A stretch of 64,000 nucleotides of DNA, from NCBI RefSeq assembly GCF_001183965.1, contig NZ_LFZV01000001.1, positions 1,937,871 through 2,001,870 of the forward strand, written 5' to 3'. The stretch comes from Bacillus sp. FJAT-27916 (GTDB lineage Bacteria > Bacillota > Bacilli > Bacillales > Pradoshiaceae). Position 1 is the first letter of the stretch. Each line of letters starts with the position of its first letter. The position numbers and the translations under genes were made by a program. Positions 35,273 through 46,006 of this stretch are shown piece after piece. The notes under the pieces were generated by a model. It was not told the DNA's origin and did not search any database. It was given only the letters and a program-made list of their open reading frames with translations.

Positions 35273-36547
35273 ATGAAAATAGAAGATAAGGAATATTCGT
35301 TTGAACCGGTTCCGCAGGAGAAACGGAATAATTTTTGGAAAATGCTTGTTGTTATGCTTGGTTTCTCCTTTTATTCAGCGAGCATGTGGGCTGGAGGTTC
35401 ACTTGGAGAAGGCTTAACGTTCGCTCAGATGATTGGTGTCGTCATGCTTGGAAACTTAATTCTTGGAGCTTTTACCGGCTCATTAGCCTATATCGCGGCA
35501 AGAACAGGTTTATCTACCCACTTGCTTGCCCAGTATTCATTTGGACAAAAGGGTGCTTATATTAGTTCATTCATGCTATCCATTACACAGATTGGCTGGT
35601 TTGGGGTCGGCTTAGGGATGTTTGCCTATCCCGTTCATAAAGTTACTGGGATGCCGCTAGTTCCGCTAATCGTCATCTCTGGAATTCTCATGACATCAAC
35701 AGCCTTCTTTGGAATGAAAGCATTAACGATTATCAGCTTTGTAGCTGTTCCATCCATTGCAATTCTTGGAAGCTTTAGTGCTGGTAAAGCTATTACAGAC
35801 ATGGGTGGAGTGGAACAATTATTCGCTTATACACCAGAAACATCACTTGGAATCGCGGCAGCTTTAACCATTACCATTGGATCTTTCATCAGCGGAGGTA
35901 CTTTGACGCCTGACTTTACACGCTATGCTAAAAATAGCAGGCATGCGGTGAGCACGACAGTCATTGCTTTCTTCTTAGGGAATACACTGATGTTCCTGTT
36001 CGGAGCTATTGGTGTTATCGCCACCGGACATAATGATATTTCAGATGTGATGATTAGTCAGGGAATCATCCTGCCGGCCATCTTCGTTCTTGGATTAAAC
36101 ATTTGGACAACAAATGATAACTCTTTATATGCTTCAGCTTTAGGGTTTGCAACTATGTTTAAAAGACCGAAAGTTATGATGGTTCTGATTAATGGGACAA
36201 TCAGTACAGTGTTCGCCCTTTTCTTATACAATCATTTCACAACCTGGCTGACCTTCTTAGGGTCTACACTACCGGCAATCGGTTCGATTATCATTGTTGA
36301 TTATTTCTTCTTGAAGAAACGTCAGTATATTGCCTATGGAAAGGCTAAGATAAAAGATGTCAACCAGGCTGCGGTCATTGCCTGGGCAGCCGGAGTAATT
36401 GCAGGGTTAACATTGCCGGGCGTATCATCCTTAAATTCCTTGCTAGTAACAGGAATCAGTTACTTTATCCTTGTTAAAGTAATGAAAACAACAACCGTAA
36501 CCGAAAATATAGAAGAGGAAGAGATTATTTATGAACAAGTGGTCTAA
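35273..36547 (+). CDS. codB: cytosine permease
   Basis: A 424-aa transporter of the nucleobase-cation symporter 1 family with about twelve membrane segments. Its N-terminus ([11 protein letters not shown]) and the segments around [19 protein letters not shown] and [15 protein letters not shown] match CodB. It imports cytosine for deamination by CodA. AGGAGG precedes ATG 35273; the frame is open back to 35213, but that part is the attenuator. It overlaps codA by 17 bases. Expression is probably set by PyrR through the leader. Confidence 0.92.
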   Translation: MKIEDKEYSFEPVPQEKRNNFWKMLVVMLGFSFYSASMWAGGSLGEGLTFAQMIGVVMLGNLILGAFTGSLAYIAARTGLSTHLLAQYSFGQKGAYISSFMLSITQIGWFGVGLGMFAYPVHKVTGMPLVPLIVISGILMTSTAFFGMKALTIISFVAVPSIAILGSFSAGKAITDMGGVEQLFAYTPETSLGIAAALTITIGSFISGGTLTPDFTRYAKNSRHAVSTTVIAFFLGNTLMFLFGAIGVIATGHNDISDVMISQGIILPAIFVLGLNIWTTNDNSLYASALGFATMFKRPKVMMVLINGTISTVFALFLYNHFTTWLTFLGSTLPAIGSIIIVDYFFLKKRQYIAYGKAKIKDVNQAAVIAWAAGVIAGLTLPGVSSLNSLLVTGISYFILVKVMKTTTVTENIEEEEIIYEQVV

Positions 36548-37802
36548 TGCAAAAATACTTGGAAGAGAAGGACTATGGGATCTATTCATTGAGGATGGAA
36601 AATTCACGAAAATTCTCCCTGCCGGGCAAGAGCAGACAGAGGGATTGGAAACCGTTGATGTAAAGGGTCGGCTGATTTCCGCTCCATTCATCGAGCCGCA
36701 TATTCACTTGGATACGACATTGACTGCCGGACAGCCCCGCTGGAACGAGAGCGGCACATTATTTGAAGGTATCCAAAGATGGTCTGAACGGAAGGAATTC
36801 TTGACGAAGGAAGATGTGAAGGCCCGTGCGAAGAAGGCGTTGTCCTGGCAGATTGCCGGCGGGATTGGCCATGTACGCACACATGTTGATACAACTGATC
36901 CATCTCTCGTTGCTCTTGAAGCCATGCTTGAAGTGAAAGAAGAAATGAAGCCGTATGTGGACCTTCAAATCGTGGCGTTCCCGCAAGAAGGCATTCTCTC
37001 CTATCCTAATGGGCTTGAGCTTCTGGAGGAATCCATGAAGATGGGGGCAGATGTTATTGGCGGGATCCCGCATTTCGAATTCACACGTGAGGATGGAGTA
37101 GACTCCATTCGTGAATTATTTAAGTTGGCGAAGAAATATGATAAGCCGATTGATGTTCACTGCGATGAAATTGATGATGAACAATCCCGATTCGTGGAGG
37201 TAGTCGCAAGAGAGACGATTCATCATGATTATCAAGGTAGAGTAACAGCTAGCCACACAACAGCAATGGGGTCTTATAATGATGCCTATGCCTATAAGCT
37301 TATGCGTGTGCTGCGTCTTGCTGAGCTTAACTTTGTTGCCAATCCGCTTGTGAATATTCATTTGCAGGGCCGTTTTGATACGTATCCAAAGCGCCGCGGA
37401 TTAACTCGTGTAAAAGAGCTTGGCCAAAACGGATTAAACGTGTGCTTTGGTCACGATGATATCATGGACCCTTGGTATCCAATCGGTAATGGAAATATGC
37501 TGCAGGTTCTTCACATGGGTCTGCATGTATCCCAACTGATGGGTTACAGCGAAATAAAGGACAGCTTAAAGTATATTACTTCTAACAGTGCGAAAACCTT
37601 GCACTTGGAAGGCTATGGGATTGAAGAAGGAAATGAAGCTAACTTCATCGTATTGAATGCAGAGGATGGCTATCATGCTGTTCGACTGCAGGCAGAAGTA
37701 CTATATTCTGTACGTTCCGGCCGCATTATTGCTAAAACAGAGCCAAAGCAAACGAATGTTTTCTTTGAAGAAAAGCAGCCAATCGATTTCATGCAGGATT
37801 AA
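36531..37802 (+). CDS. codA: cytosine deaminase
   Basis: A 423-aa amidohydrolase that converts cytosine to uracil and ammonia, feeding pyrimidine salvage. The metal ligands are visible: the HIH pair in [11 protein letters not shown], a His in DVHCDEID, a His in [11 protein letters not shown], and the catalytic Asp in [11 protein letters not shown]. The length is close to E. coli CodA. It starts inside the end of codB. The metal is normally iron or zinc. Confidence 0.93.
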   Translation: MNKWSNAKILGREGLWDLFIEDGKFTKILPAGQEQTEGLETVDVKGRLISAPFIEPHIHLDTTLTAGQPRWNESGTLFEGIQRWSERKEFLTKEDVKARAKKALSWQIAGGIGHVRTHVDTTDPSLVALEAMLEVKEEMKPYVDLQIVAFPQEGILSYPNGLELLEESMKMGADVIGGIPHFEFTREDGVDSIRELFKLAKKYDKPIDVHCDEIDDEQSRFVEVVARETIHHDYQGRVTASHTTAMGSYNDAYAYKLMRVLRLAELNFVANPLVNIHLQGRFDTYPKRRGLTRVKELGQNGLNVCFGHDDIMDPWYPIGNGNMLQVLHMGLHVSQLMGYSEIKDSLKYITSNSAKTLHLEGYGIEEGNEANFIVLNAEDGYHAVRLQAEVLYSVRSGRIIAKTEPKQTNVFFEEKQPIDFMQD

Positions 37803-37896
37803 TAAGAAGAATTCCAAGTGAGGTTTGGACATAACTAAATTTGCCGTGTCTAAAATCGAATGTTGAACTGAAATATAGGCTTAGTTAATCTAAAGT

Positions 37897-38018
37897 GTTG
37901 ATTTTCATTGCAGGCGGCGGAGAAACCGGGAGCCTCCTCTAGTGCTTTTTCGCATCTGCGGGATCTCCCCCTGTCCGTAACCTTTGCAAGGAGTCAACGG
38001 TCTGAAACATTAATCAAG
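37897..38018 (-). repeat. palindromic repeat, copy 2 (inverted)
   Basis: It starts GTTGATTTTCATTGCAGGCGG and ends with an imperfect inverse (CGGTCTGAAACATTAATCAA). Read on the minus strand it aligns with the element at 1674-1799, sharing GGACAGGGGGAG, GCAGATG and GAGGAGGCTCC blocks. It lies between codA and the next terminator. Confidence 0.75.
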
Positions 38019-38045
38019 CGTATGCTACTAACAATATCACGAAAG

Positions 38046-38093
38046 AACGCCGAATTATTTTAAAGTGCAGTTTAAAATAGTTCGGCGTTTTTT
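38046..38093 (+). terminator. Rho-independent terminator
   Basis: A 19-base arm beginning AACGCCGAATTATTTT (38046-38064) pairs with TTTAAAATAGTTCGGCGTT (38071-38089) with one mismatch, then T. It probably ends codBA transcription after the repeat. From here to 38305 no further feature was seen. Confidence 0.85.
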
Positions 38094-38305
38094 GTTGGAA
38101 ACCGTTTGTCAAAGCCTCATTGTCGTATTTCGAGAATTATTTGGTGTTCTTTTGGAACTTGACGGCGGCACTCGAAAATAGCCTTGATGAAAAGGATGAA
38201 AGAATTCCTTCTCGAATCCGAAGACGGACCCTTACATAGCCTGTTTTCTGTGAAAGGGGCAATTCATGATAGACATCATTCTTTATAGGATGCATTCTTT
38301 TGTTT

Positions 38306-38773
38306 TCACTTAAAGTAAGACCAAATAAATTGAAAAAGAACCGCTACCATTACACCAATAAGAGTATCGTTCATTCGATCGAAAGCGTAATTCTCTGTTC
38401 GTTTCTCGAAAACAAATACTAATAAAATCGTTAATGCTACCTGATGCATAATCTGTTGGCTCAATTTTAACCATTTTGTCATATAGCCGCCTAATAGTAT
38501 TAATAGACCTAAACTTAATCCATTTATCGTTAAATGGTTAGCAATTAAAACCACGATTGGAATCCCGACAATTGTCCCAATTACACGCTGAATCGCTAAT
38601 TTAATCGTTTTATCTGTTGTTGCCTGAATACATATAATAACGGATAAAGGCGCTAAGTAAGGGTGTTCAGAACCTAAAAGACGTGATAGTTCCCACGATA
38701 AGGAGGATCCTATCGCGATTTTCCATATTAAATGAGAAAATGATTCATACTGAGAGCGTATATGATTAACCAT
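38306..38773 (-). CDS. short FUSC-type membrane protein
   Basis: A 155-aa protein matching the membrane half of aromatic acid exporter/FUSC family proteins. It has a helix with KIAIGSSLSWELSRLLG, then HPYLAPLSVIICIQATTDKT and a conserved QRVIGTIVGI stretch. About five to six hydrophobic segments are seen. Family members such as B. subtilis YqjA have about 320-350 residues with a cytoplasmic C-terminal domain, which is absent here. It may be a natural short form or a truncated gene. It stands alone between two long non-coding gaps. Confidence 0.75.
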   Translation of the reverse strand: MVNHIRSQYESFSHLIWKIAIGSSLSWELSRLLGSEHPYLAPLSVIICIQATTDKTIKLAIQRVIGTIVGIPIVVLIANHLTINGLSLGLLILLGGYMTKWLKLSQQIMHQVALTILLVFVFEKRTENYAFDRMNDTLIGVMVAVLFQFIWSYFK

Positions 38774-39314
38774 CGTTTACCTCTTACTATTATGATTTCT
38801 ATAACCTATTTAAGTGAATGAAAAAAGAAATTTATTTAGGGGAGTAAGAAGCAAGCAGCCGCGATTTTCGACATAACTATATAACCAAGAGACTATCCAC
38901 AACCACCCAGAAGTTCTGCCTACCAGTAGTGTAAACCAGTATAGATTGACTTAAACAAAATAGAAGGAAGTTCATAATCAGGGGAGAAACGAAAGATAAA
39001 CTATTTTTGACCGAACTTCAGGAACCTGGTATCTGAATGATGAGGTAAGAACATGTTCGATGACTGTTTTTTTGTAAAAGCACTCTTCCCACAGTATCTG
39101 TAAATCGGGAATCTAATTCTAGTTCCTGTCTCACCTCTCGTCTGCCGAATGTCTTTTCGTATGTAGAAAACGAGCAGTTAATCTAGCTATTGAAAAACCT
39201 TTTATTTAAGTGTCTACAAATATAGAATCTATTTCTTCCACTCTTTGAATATAGATAGTTTAGAAAGGTCACGGGCGTAGTATCCCGGAATTATACGAGG
39301 GAGGTAGGAAGAAG
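38774..39314. other. 541-bp intergenic region, mostly unexplained
   Basis: No frame with a credible ribosome binding site. It holds short hairpins such as TTCAG/CTGAA near 39020-39035 and AT-rich stretches. It must contain the hut promoter, but no convincing -35/-10 pair, CcpA cre site or HutP-type UAG-repeat array was recognised. A TTCGACA at 38867-38873 is a single Spo0A-like heptamer upstream of the FUSC gene and may be chance. Confidence 0.5.
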
Positions 39315-40994
39315 TTGAATAAGCATTTAGCTTTATATCACCACTATAGCGGAACGGAATTACATGCAAAAGGCTGGCAGCAAGAGGCTGCTATTCGAAT
39401 GCTTTTGAATAATTTACATGAAGATGTTGCAGAGAATCCGGAGAATCTCATTGTATACGGCGGGACGGGAAAAGCAGCGAGAAACTGGGAAGCGTTTCAT
39501 ACCATCATTCATTCGTTGAATGCCTTGGAAAATGACGAGACCCTGTTAGTTCAATCGGGAAAGCCGGTCGCCGTCTTCCGAAGTCATGAGTTTGCACCTC
39601 GTGTGCTGCTGGCTAATTCTAATCTAGTTCCGGCATATGCAAAATGGGAGGTATTTCATGATCTTGAGCGAAAAGGGCTTATCATGTATGGCCAGATGAC
39701 AGCAGGAAGCTGGATTTACATAGGCTCACAAGGAATTGTTCAGGGGACATATGAGACATTTGCGGAATGTGCGCGGCAGCATTTTGGCGGGACGCTGGCA
39801 GGGACGATTACGGTTACGGCAGGCCTCGGAGGAATGGGAGGTGCACAACCGCTTGCCGTGACGATGAACGGTGGTGTTTGTGTAGCCATTGAGGCTGATG
39901 AAAAGAGAATTGACCGGAGAATAGAGACAAGATATGCCGATTATAAAGCTTCTTCCCTGGAGGAGGCTGTAAAAATGGCCCTTGAAGCAAAGAAAAAAGG
40001 AGTCTCTCTCTCCATTGGACTATGCGGAAATGCAGCAGAATTATTGCCGAAAATGATTAAAGAAGGTTTTATTCCTGATGTGATTACCGATCAAACGTCT
40101 GCCCATGATCCCTTGTATGGCTATATCCCGTCCGGCATGACATTAGAGGAAGCTGATCAGCTTCGCAGGGAAAATCCCGAGAAATATCAATCCAAATCCA
40201 TTGCTTCCATGGCTGTTCATGTCCAGAGCATGCTGGATATGAAGGAGAAGGGGGCCATTGCCTTTGATTACGGAAATAATATCCGGCAGGCTGCCAAAGA
40301 TGCAGGCGTTAGAAATGCATTTGATATTCCCGGCTTTGTGCCCGCGTATATCCGCCCGCAATTTTGCGAAGGACGAGGTCCTTTCCGCTGGGTCGCCTTA
40401 TCAGGAGATCCAAATGATATTGACAAGACAGACGAGTTAATCCTTCGAGAATTTAAAGACAACAAAGCACTCTGCCGATGGATCCAGCTTGCCCGGAAGC
40501 ATATCCAGTTCCAAGGGCTTCCTGCCCGCATCGCATGGCTTGGCTACGGGGAAAGGGCTAAATTTGGGCGCCTCATTAATGACATGGTCGCAAACGGTGA
40601 ATTAAAAGCCCCGATTGTCATTGGACGAGACCATTTGGATACCGGCTCAGTGGCATCTCCCAACCGTGAAACAGAAGCGATGAAGGATGGTTCTGATGCC
40701 GTAGCTGATTGGCCTATCTTAAATGCTCTTATCAATGCATCCAGCGGGGCTTCATGGGTATCAGTCCACCATGGCGGGGGTGTTGGAATGGGCTATTCCA
40801 TTCATGCGGGGATGGTGATTGTGGCAGATGGAACCAAACAGGCTCGTAATCAGCTTGAGCGGGTACTCACGACAGACCCGGGGCTCGGAGTTGTGAGGCA
40901 TGCGGATGCTGGATATGAAAGGGCGGTAAAGACGGCCCGAGAAAAAGGAATCCAAATGCCTATGCTGGATAGAGGAGCACTCCATCATGAATAG
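39315..40994 (+). CDS. hutU: urocanate hydratase (urocanase)
   Basis: A 559-aa enzyme converting urocanate to imidazolonepropionate with tightly bound NAD+. Landmarks are [35 protein letters not shown], the active-site region [20 protein letters not shown], and [14 protein letters not shown] near the C-terminus. The start is TTG 39315, 8-9 bases after GGGAGGT. It is first in a hutU-I-G-H cluster; in B. subtilis hutP and hutH come first. The stop overlaps hutI. Confidence 0.95.
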   Translation: MNKHLALYHHYSGTELHAKGWQQEAAIRMLLNNLHEDVAENPENLIVYGGTGKAARNWEAFHTIIHSLNALENDETLLVQSGKPVAVFRSHEFAPRVLLANSNLVPAYAKWEVFHDLERKGLIMYGQMTAGSWIYIGSQGIVQGTYETFAECARQHFGGTLAGTITVTAGLGGMGGAQPLAVTMNGGVCVAIEADEKRIDRRIETRYADYKASSLEEAVKMALEAKKKGVSLSIGLCGNAAELLPKMIKEGFIPDVITDQTSAHDPLYGYIPSGMTLEEADQLRRENPEKYQSKSIASMAVHVQSMLDMKEKGAIAFDYGNNIRQAAKDAGVRNAFDIPGFVPAYIRPQFCEGRGPFRWVALSGDPNDIDKTDELILREFKDNKALCRWIQLARKHIQFQGLPARIAWLGYGERAKFGRLINDMVANGELKAPIVIGRDHLDTGSVASPNRETEAMKDGSDAVADWPILNALINASSGASWVSVHHGGGVGMGYSIHAGMVIVADGTKQARNQLERVLTTDPGLGVVRHADAGYERAVKTAREKGIQMPMLDRGALHHE

Positions 40995-42258
40995 CCGGCC
41001 GATATGGATTCATCATATTGGTCAGCTTGCCACGTTGAAGCCATTACGGACAGGCCCGAAAATAGGAATGGATATGAGCGATCTTGGATTAATAGAAGAC
41101 GGCAGTCTATGGATCGAAAAGGGGAAGATTGAGGCGGTCGGCAAAACGGCTCAATTAAAACGAGTATATGCCGGAAGGATGAGTGAGGCTGAGGTCATTG
41201 ATGCCGGCGGGAGGCTGATGACACCCGGCTTAATCGATCCCCATACTCATCTCGTCTATGGCGGAACCAGGGAAGAGGAATTTGAAATGCGCCTCCAAGG
41301 TGCCAGCTATATGGAGATCATGAATGCCGGCGGCGGTATTCACGCGACGGCAAAGAAAACAGCAGCCGCTTCCTTTACGACTCTGTTAAACGAGGCAAAA
41401 AATCGTTTGAATCAATTCTTACTCCATGGGGTTACAACGATTGAGGGAAAGAGCGGCTACGGCATGAGCCTTGAAACAGAATTGAAGCAATTACGCGTCA
41501 TGCGGGAATTAAATGAAAACCATCCAATCGATATTGTCCCCACCTTCATGGGAGCACATGCCATTCCGAAATCGTATACCGGCAGGGAAGAGGAGTTTGT
41601 GGAAGAAATCATCGAGAGCATGATACCCGCTGTCCAAGAGGAAGGCCTCGCTGAATTCATTGATGTATTCTGTGAGAAGGATGTTTTCTCCATCGAACAT
41701 TCAAAACAAATTCTCGAGGCTGGGAAGGCTGCTGGCTTGATTCCGAAAATACATGCAGATGAAATTGTCTCGACAGGAGGAGCCGAGCTCTCCGCCCAAA
41801 TTGGCGCCATTTCAGCTGAGCATTTATTAAAGACAAGTATTGACGGGATTAAGGCGATGGCAGATGCCGGAGTTATCGCCTGCTTGCTTCCTGCAACCGC
41901 CTTATTCTTGGGAGAGGAACCCGCAAATGCCCGGAAAATGATTGATATGGGCGTACCAATTGCGGTGTCAACAGATTGCAATCCAGGTTCATCTCCGACC
42001 GTTTCCATGCCGCTTGTGATGAATCTGGCCTGTTTGATGATGAAGATGACTCCAGCTGAAGCATTAACTGCAGCGACCTATAATGCTGCTTGCGCCATCA
42101 ATCGTGAGGCGCAGCTCGGCAGCATTGAAATCGGAAAACAGGCTGACCTCGTTCTCTGGAAGATTGGCTCCTATCAAGAGCTTCAATATCTTTTCGGTGT
42201 CAATCATACGCATACTGTTTGGAAGAAAGGGGAGCTGGTTGTCAATGGATTTAGCTGA
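40987..42258 (+). CDS. hutI: imidazolonepropionase
   Basis: A 423-aa amidohydrolase opening the imidazolone ring to N-formimidoyl-glutamate. Metal ligands include HTH in [13 protein letters not shown], a His in IKIHADEI-like [10 protein letters not shown], and the Asp in [30 protein letters not shown] is a family signature. It overlaps hutU by 8 bases and hutG by 14 bases, so the three are tightly coupled. Confidence 0.95.
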   Translation: MNSRPIWIHHIGQLATLKPLRTGPKIGMDMSDLGLIEDGSLWIEKGKIEAVGKTAQLKRVYAGRMSEAEVIDAGGRLMTPGLIDPHTHLVYGGTREEEFEMRLQGASYMEIMNAGGGIHATAKKTAAASFTTLLNEAKNRLNQFLLHGVTTIEGKSGYGMSLETELKQLRVMRELNENHPIDIVPTFMGAHAIPKSYTGREEEFVEEIIESMIPAVQEEGLAEFIDVFCEKDVFSIEHSKQILEAGKAAGLIPKIHADEIVSTGGAELSAQIGAISAEHLLKTSIDGIKAMADAGVIACLLPATALFLGEEPANARKMIDMGVPIAVSTDCNPGSSPTVSMPLVMNLACLMMKMTPAEALTAATYNAACAINREAQLGSIEIGKQADLVLWKIGSYQELQYLFGVNHTHTVWKKGELVVNGFS

Positions 42259-43231
42259 TCACTGGCTTCGTGAGCCGAGCTGGTCCTGGAATTCTTCCGG
42301 TGAACCGTCTGGCTATGTACATGATTGGGTTCAAAAGATTGGCAGCGTTCATTCACCGCCGGATTGCATACTTTATGGAGCCCCTTTGTCCAAAGCATCC
42401 ATCAGTGTTTCTGGTGCATCTCTTTATCCGGATGTGTTCCGTAAGCTTTGGAAGCAGTTTGCAGTCTATCATTTTGAGGAGGAGATTGACCTCTCTTCAT
42501 ATTTGGTAGCAGATGCAGGTGATATCGTAATGCATACAACGAATGTTGCTGAATCACATCGCAGAATTGAGGAAGCCACGAAGGCGCTGAAACAATACTT
42601 TCCGAAACAAACCCTTTGCATGATTGGCGGCGATCACTCCACAACGGCCTGTGCCATCCGCGGATTGAAGGACACCGACCCAAATCAAACGATAGCTATT
42701 CTTCAGCTTGATACCCATCTGGATGTACGAGACCCTGCTGAATTTGGCCCGGCGAATGGTACGCCAATCCGTCAGCTCATTGATGCGAATATCGTTTATG
42801 GAGAGAATATCGTGAATATCGGCCTCCACGGTTATTACAATACGAAATCACTAGTCGAATATGCGAGAAGGCATCATATTCGGATGCACTCTCTTAAAAA
42901 GGCGAGGCAGGAAGGGATTTCTACTCTCATTGAACGAGAGCTGCATCATTTATCTAAAAGGGCCGATCTCATCTATGTCACGATTGATATGGACGTACTT
43001 GACATTTCCTTTGCGCCGGGTGTTCCTGCGGCAACTCCTGGCGGTATGCGGACAGAAGAATTATTTGAAGCTTTGCTTGCAATCGGGAAATCGGCTGCTG
43101 TTCATCATATCGATTTTGTTTGTTTAGACCCGACACGAGATTCAAGAATTGAAGAGACTTGCCGGATCGGGGTTCATGCTTGGCTTCAGTTTATGACGGG
43201 ACGATTGATGGCAAAAAGAACGGGGAAATAA
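42245..43231 (+). CDS. hutG: formimidoylglutamase
   Basis: A 328-aa ureohydrolase (arginase family) that splits formimidoylglutamate to glutamate and formamide. The dinuclear manganese site is formed by MIGGDHSTT, LQLDTHLDVRD and TIDMDVLDISFAPG. ATG 42245 lies inside the end of hutI, preceded by GGGGAG; the open frame back to 42083 is a shadow of hutI. The last gene of the tight U-I-G block. Confidence 0.93.
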   Translation: MDLADHWLREPSWSWNSSGEPSGYVHDWVQKIGSVHSPPDCILYGAPLSKASISVSGASLYPDVFRKLWKQFAVYHFEEEIDLSSYLVADAGDIVMHTTNVAESHRRIEEATKALKQYFPKQTLCMIGGDHSTTACAIRGLKDTDPNQTIAILQLDTHLDVRDPAEFGPANGTPIRQLIDANIVYGENIVNIGLHGYYNTKSLVEYARRHHIRMHSLKKARQEGISTLIERELHHLSKRADLIYVTIDMDVLDISFAPGVPAATPGGMRTEELFEALLAIGKSAAVHHIDFVCLDPTRDSRIEETCRIGVHAWLQFMTGRLMAKRTGK

Positions 43232-43409
43232 GCTGTTTTCCTTATCGGGAGCCATTTTTCTCTATGATTGCGCATAAAGATATATGGAGGGTATACGAAT
43301 AGGAATCATGCTCTCTCATTTACAAGCCAACAACTTTGGGCTATATCATGACTTGTCTCTGATATGGCCTTTTATATGCCAGGAGATGAAAAGCTGAGGG
43401 GGTTACGAG

Positions 43410-44915
43410 TTGATTCTCATTGATGGAAAATCTTTAACACTGCAGGATATTGAGAGGGTGCTCGATCATTCCGAGCAAGTCGCTTTATGCAAGGAAGCCG
43501 AGAAAGGGATTTTGGATGCGAGAGAGCTTGTTGAAAGAAAGCTGGCGGAAGGTAAAATTGTGTATGGGCTGAATACGGGATTTGGCAAGCTGAGTGAAAC
43601 GACCATTTCATCTGACCATGTACGCGAGCTTCAGATTAACTTAATTCGCTCCCATGCCTGCGCAGTGGGAGAGCCTTTTTCAGAGCCCATTTCCAGGCTG
43701 ATGCTATTGCTGAGAGCAAACGCACTGGCAAAAGGCTATTCAGGCATAAGGATGGAACTTATTCAATTATTGGTCGATTGTCTGAACAGGGGAGTGTGTC
43801 CAATTATCCCTGGCAAAGGCTCTCTTGGAGCAAGTGGAGATTTGGCACCGCTTGCCCATTTGGCGCTTGTTTTGATAGGTGAGGGAGAGGCTATCTACCA
43901 AGGGAGGCGATACCCGGGAATAGTTGCTTTGCAAAAAGCTGGGCTAAAGCCAATCCAGCTTGAAGCGAAGGAAGGGCTCGCATTAATCAACGGTACGCAA
44001 GCTATGGCCGCAAGCGGGATAATCGCGTACATGGAGGGCAAGAGGCTTGCAGATATGGCAGACGGTATTGCATCATTGACACTTGAAGGCCTGCGCGGTG
44101 TGGTGGATGCTTTTTTGCCGCTGACCCATGAGGTGAGAGGATTTAAGGAACAGCAGGAGGTAGCTGAACGCATCTGTACCTATTTGGAGAATAGCCAGTT
44201 GACAACAAGGCAAGGCGAGCTCCGCATTCAAGATGCTTATTCACTGCGCTGCATCCCGCAGGTTCATGGCGCCATCCAGCAGGTACTAAGCTATGTACGG
44301 GACAGGCTGTCCATTGAAATCAATGCCGCAACCGATAACCCTTTAATCTTTCCGGAGACTGATCAAGTGATCTCAGGCGGGAATTTTCACGGGCAGCCGC
44401 TTGCTTTTGCCATGGATTTCCTTGGGATTGCTGTTTCGGAGCTTGCGAACATTTCTGAAAGACGCATTGAGAGGCTGGTGAATCCTCAATTAAATGATTT
44501 GCCGCCATTTTTGAGTGCGAACCCTGGACTCGAATCTGGTATGATGATTACCCAATATGTCGCTGCATCGCTCGTGTCAGAGAATAAGGTTCTCTCCCAT
44601 CCTTCAAGTGTTGATTCGATTCCCTCCTCCGCCAATCAGGAGGATCATGTCAGCATGGGAGCCGCTGCAGCGAGACATGCCTTAAGCATTCTTGATAACG
44701 CTAGAAAGGTTCTGGCGATTGAATGGATTTGTGCCGCACAAGCGATAGACTTCAGGGGAGCGGATAAATTAGCTCCTTCTACGAAAAAACTGTATGATTA
44801 CTTACGCAATAGGATTCCTTTTGCTGCCTCTGATCGGTCTCTTTCTTTTGAAATTGAAGAAATGGCGGGGGAAATGAAGGGGATAAACGCCCCATTCATA
44901 TGGAGTCATGAATAA
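43410..44915 (+). CDS. hutH: histidine ammonia-lyase
   Basis: A 501-aa enzyme catalysing the first step of histidine breakdown, to urocanate and ammonia. The self-made MIO electrophile comes from Ala-Ser-Gly in GSLGASGDLAPLAHL (about residues 142-144). Other landmarks are NTGFGKLS and LINGTQAMAA. The start is TTG 43410, 7 bases after GAGGGGG. It follows hutG by 178 bases, a gap large enough for its own promoter. The gap also holds a 29-codon frame (43308-43397) with only a weak ribosome binding site. hutH in last place is unusual for Bacillus. Confidence 0.95.
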   Translation: MILIDGKSLTLQDIERVLDHSEQVALCKEAEKGILDARELVERKLAEGKIVYGLNTGFGKLSETTISSDHVRELQINLIRSHACAVGEPFSEPISRLMLLLRANALAKGYSGIRMELIQLLVDCLNRGVCPIIPGKGSLGASGDLAPLAHLALVLIGEGEAIYQGRRYPGIVALQKAGLKPIQLEAKEGLALINGTQAMAASGIIAYMEGKRLADMADGIASLTLEGLRGVVDAFLPLTHEVRGFKEQQEVAERICTYLENSQLTTRQGELRIQDAYSLRCIPQVHGAIQQVLSYVRDRLSIEINAATDNPLIFPETDQVISGGNFHGQPLAFAMDFLGIAVSELANISERRIERLVNPQLNDLPPFLSANPGLESGMMITQYVAASLVSENKVLSHPSSVDSIPSSANQEDHVSMGAAAARHALSILDNARKVLAIEWICAAQAIDFRGADKLAPSTKKLYDYLRNRIPFAASDRSLSFEIEEMAGEMKGINAPFIWSHE

Positions 44916-44950
44916 TAGGTATAACATAAAAATATTATGTAAACAATCGG

Positions 44951-44993
44951 ATAAAAACAGGAGATGGCTGTTTTTCCCATCTCTTGTTTTTAT
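44951..44993. terminator. bidirectional terminator
   Basis: ATAAAAACAGGAGATGG (44951-44967) pairs with CCATCTCTTGTTTTTAT (44977-44993) with one mismatch. It lies between the convergent hutH and sulfurtransferase genes, and the T- and A-rich flanks suit both. Confidence 0.85.
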
Positions 44994-45889
44994 TATTTGT
45001 CTCCCGTTATAAGAGGAAGATCTTCATTCGAAGCCCATTCATTCATCGACCCATCATAGACGGACACATTTTTCACGCCAATCTGCTCTAACACTAACGC
45101 ATTCCAAGTGGCGGCAATACCGCCGCCGCAATAAGTGATGACCTTTTTATCCGGATCAAGGGCACCCGTTTTCTCGAAATTTCTCTTCAACTCATCAGTC
45201 GGAAGAATGGTCTTTGTCTGCGGATTCGCATGACACCCAAAGAAGACATTCACACTGCTTGGGATATGGCCTTTCCGTGGATATGTATCTGTTTCTCCTC
45301 TGAAATCCTCTGGAGAGAGGCTGTTGATCAGCACAACAGAATCATCTTCAATGGCTTTAAGAACATCCTCCATTGTCGCGAGCATTTCTTCCTTCCGTTT
45401 CCCCGAGAAATCAGCCTTCGGGTACGAGCTTGATTCGCTGGTAAGCGAGCGTCCTTCTTCCTTCCACTTTTGTAATCCGCCTTCAAGGACAGCGATATTT
45501 TCCAATCCTTCATACTTTAACTGCCATCGTAATCTAGCTGCCCATTGCGGGGCGGTAACAGATACGCCGACAAGCGCTCCTTGATCATATATAACTGTAT
45601 AGGTATCCTCATCTCCAATACCGAGATTCTCCATATGTTGAGTAAATACCTCACGTTCAGGCAATGTAAATGGGAGGGGGGATTCAGGATTGGAGAGCTC
45701 ATGTAATAAATCAGCATAAACGGCACCAGGAATATGGCCCAGATTGTAGGAGTCTCTGCCAGATGTCAGCGTTATTTGTCCATTTTGCAAAGGCTTCATA
45801 AAGGTTGTGGCATCGATTACCCGCAGGTTTGGGTCGTCAAGATGTTCTTCAAGCCATTCAGTTGTAACGATTAATGGAATTTTATCCAA
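44993..45889 (-). CDS. two-domain sulfurtransferase (rhodanese family)
   Basis: A 298-aa protein with two rhodanese domains. The N-terminal, inactive domain has WLEEHLDDPNLRVIDAT and a GHIPGAVYADL turn; the C-terminal domain holds the catalytic Cys in ITYCGGGIAAT (about residue 245). The loop CGGGIA differs from thiosulfate sulfurtransferase (CRKGVT) and is nearer to 3-mercaptopyruvate enzymes (CGSGVT), so the donor is uncertain. The start is TTG 45889 with GGAG upstream at a somewhat long distance. Cytoplasmic. Confidence 0.88.
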   Translation of the reverse strand: MDKIPLIVTTEWLEEHLDDPNLRVIDATTFMKPLQNGQITLTSGRDSYNLGHIPGAVYADLLHELSNPESPLPFTLPEREVFTQHMENLGIGDEDTYTVIYDQGALVGVSVTAPQWAARLRWQLKYEGLENIAVLEGGLQKWKEEGRSLTSESSSYPKADFSGKRKEEMLATMEDVLKAIEDDSVVLINSLSPEDFRGETDTYPRKGHIPSSVNVFFGCHANPQTKTILPTDELKRNFEKTGALDPDKKVITYCGGGIAATWNALVLEQIGVKNVSVYDGSMNEWASNEDLPLITGDK

Positions 45890-45973
45890 AGGTATTTCAC
45901 TCCAGTCTTGTCGGTATAAGGAGAATATATTATAAAACAGATAAAATTACTAAGAATTAGACTTGAACAAAAC

Positions 45974-46003
45974 AAAAAAGGACAGCTGTCGGCTGTCCTT
46001 TTC
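45974..46003 (-). terminator. terminator of the coat-protein genes
   Basis: AAAAAGGACAGC (45975-45986) pairs with GCTGTCCTTTT (45992-46002). Read on the minus strand, a T-rich tail follows. It ends the two-gene coat unit. Confidence 0.85.
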
Positions 46004-46006
46004 GTC

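Noticed and set aside
30768-38873. Single Spo0A-like TGTCGAA heptamers at 30769, 33820 and 38867 (minus strand)
   Set aside because: Several are expected by chance in 64 kb of AT-rich DNA; without clustering or mapped promoters they are not called as sites.
42083-42244. 54-codon upstream extension of hutG
   Set aside because: It lies wholly within hutI in another frame; the ATG at 42245 has a ribosome binding site and matches the normal family N-terminus.
43308-43397. 29-codon frame before hutH as a possible leader peptide
   Set aside because: AGGA is only 3 bases from the ATG, and there is no His run as expected for histidine attenuation.
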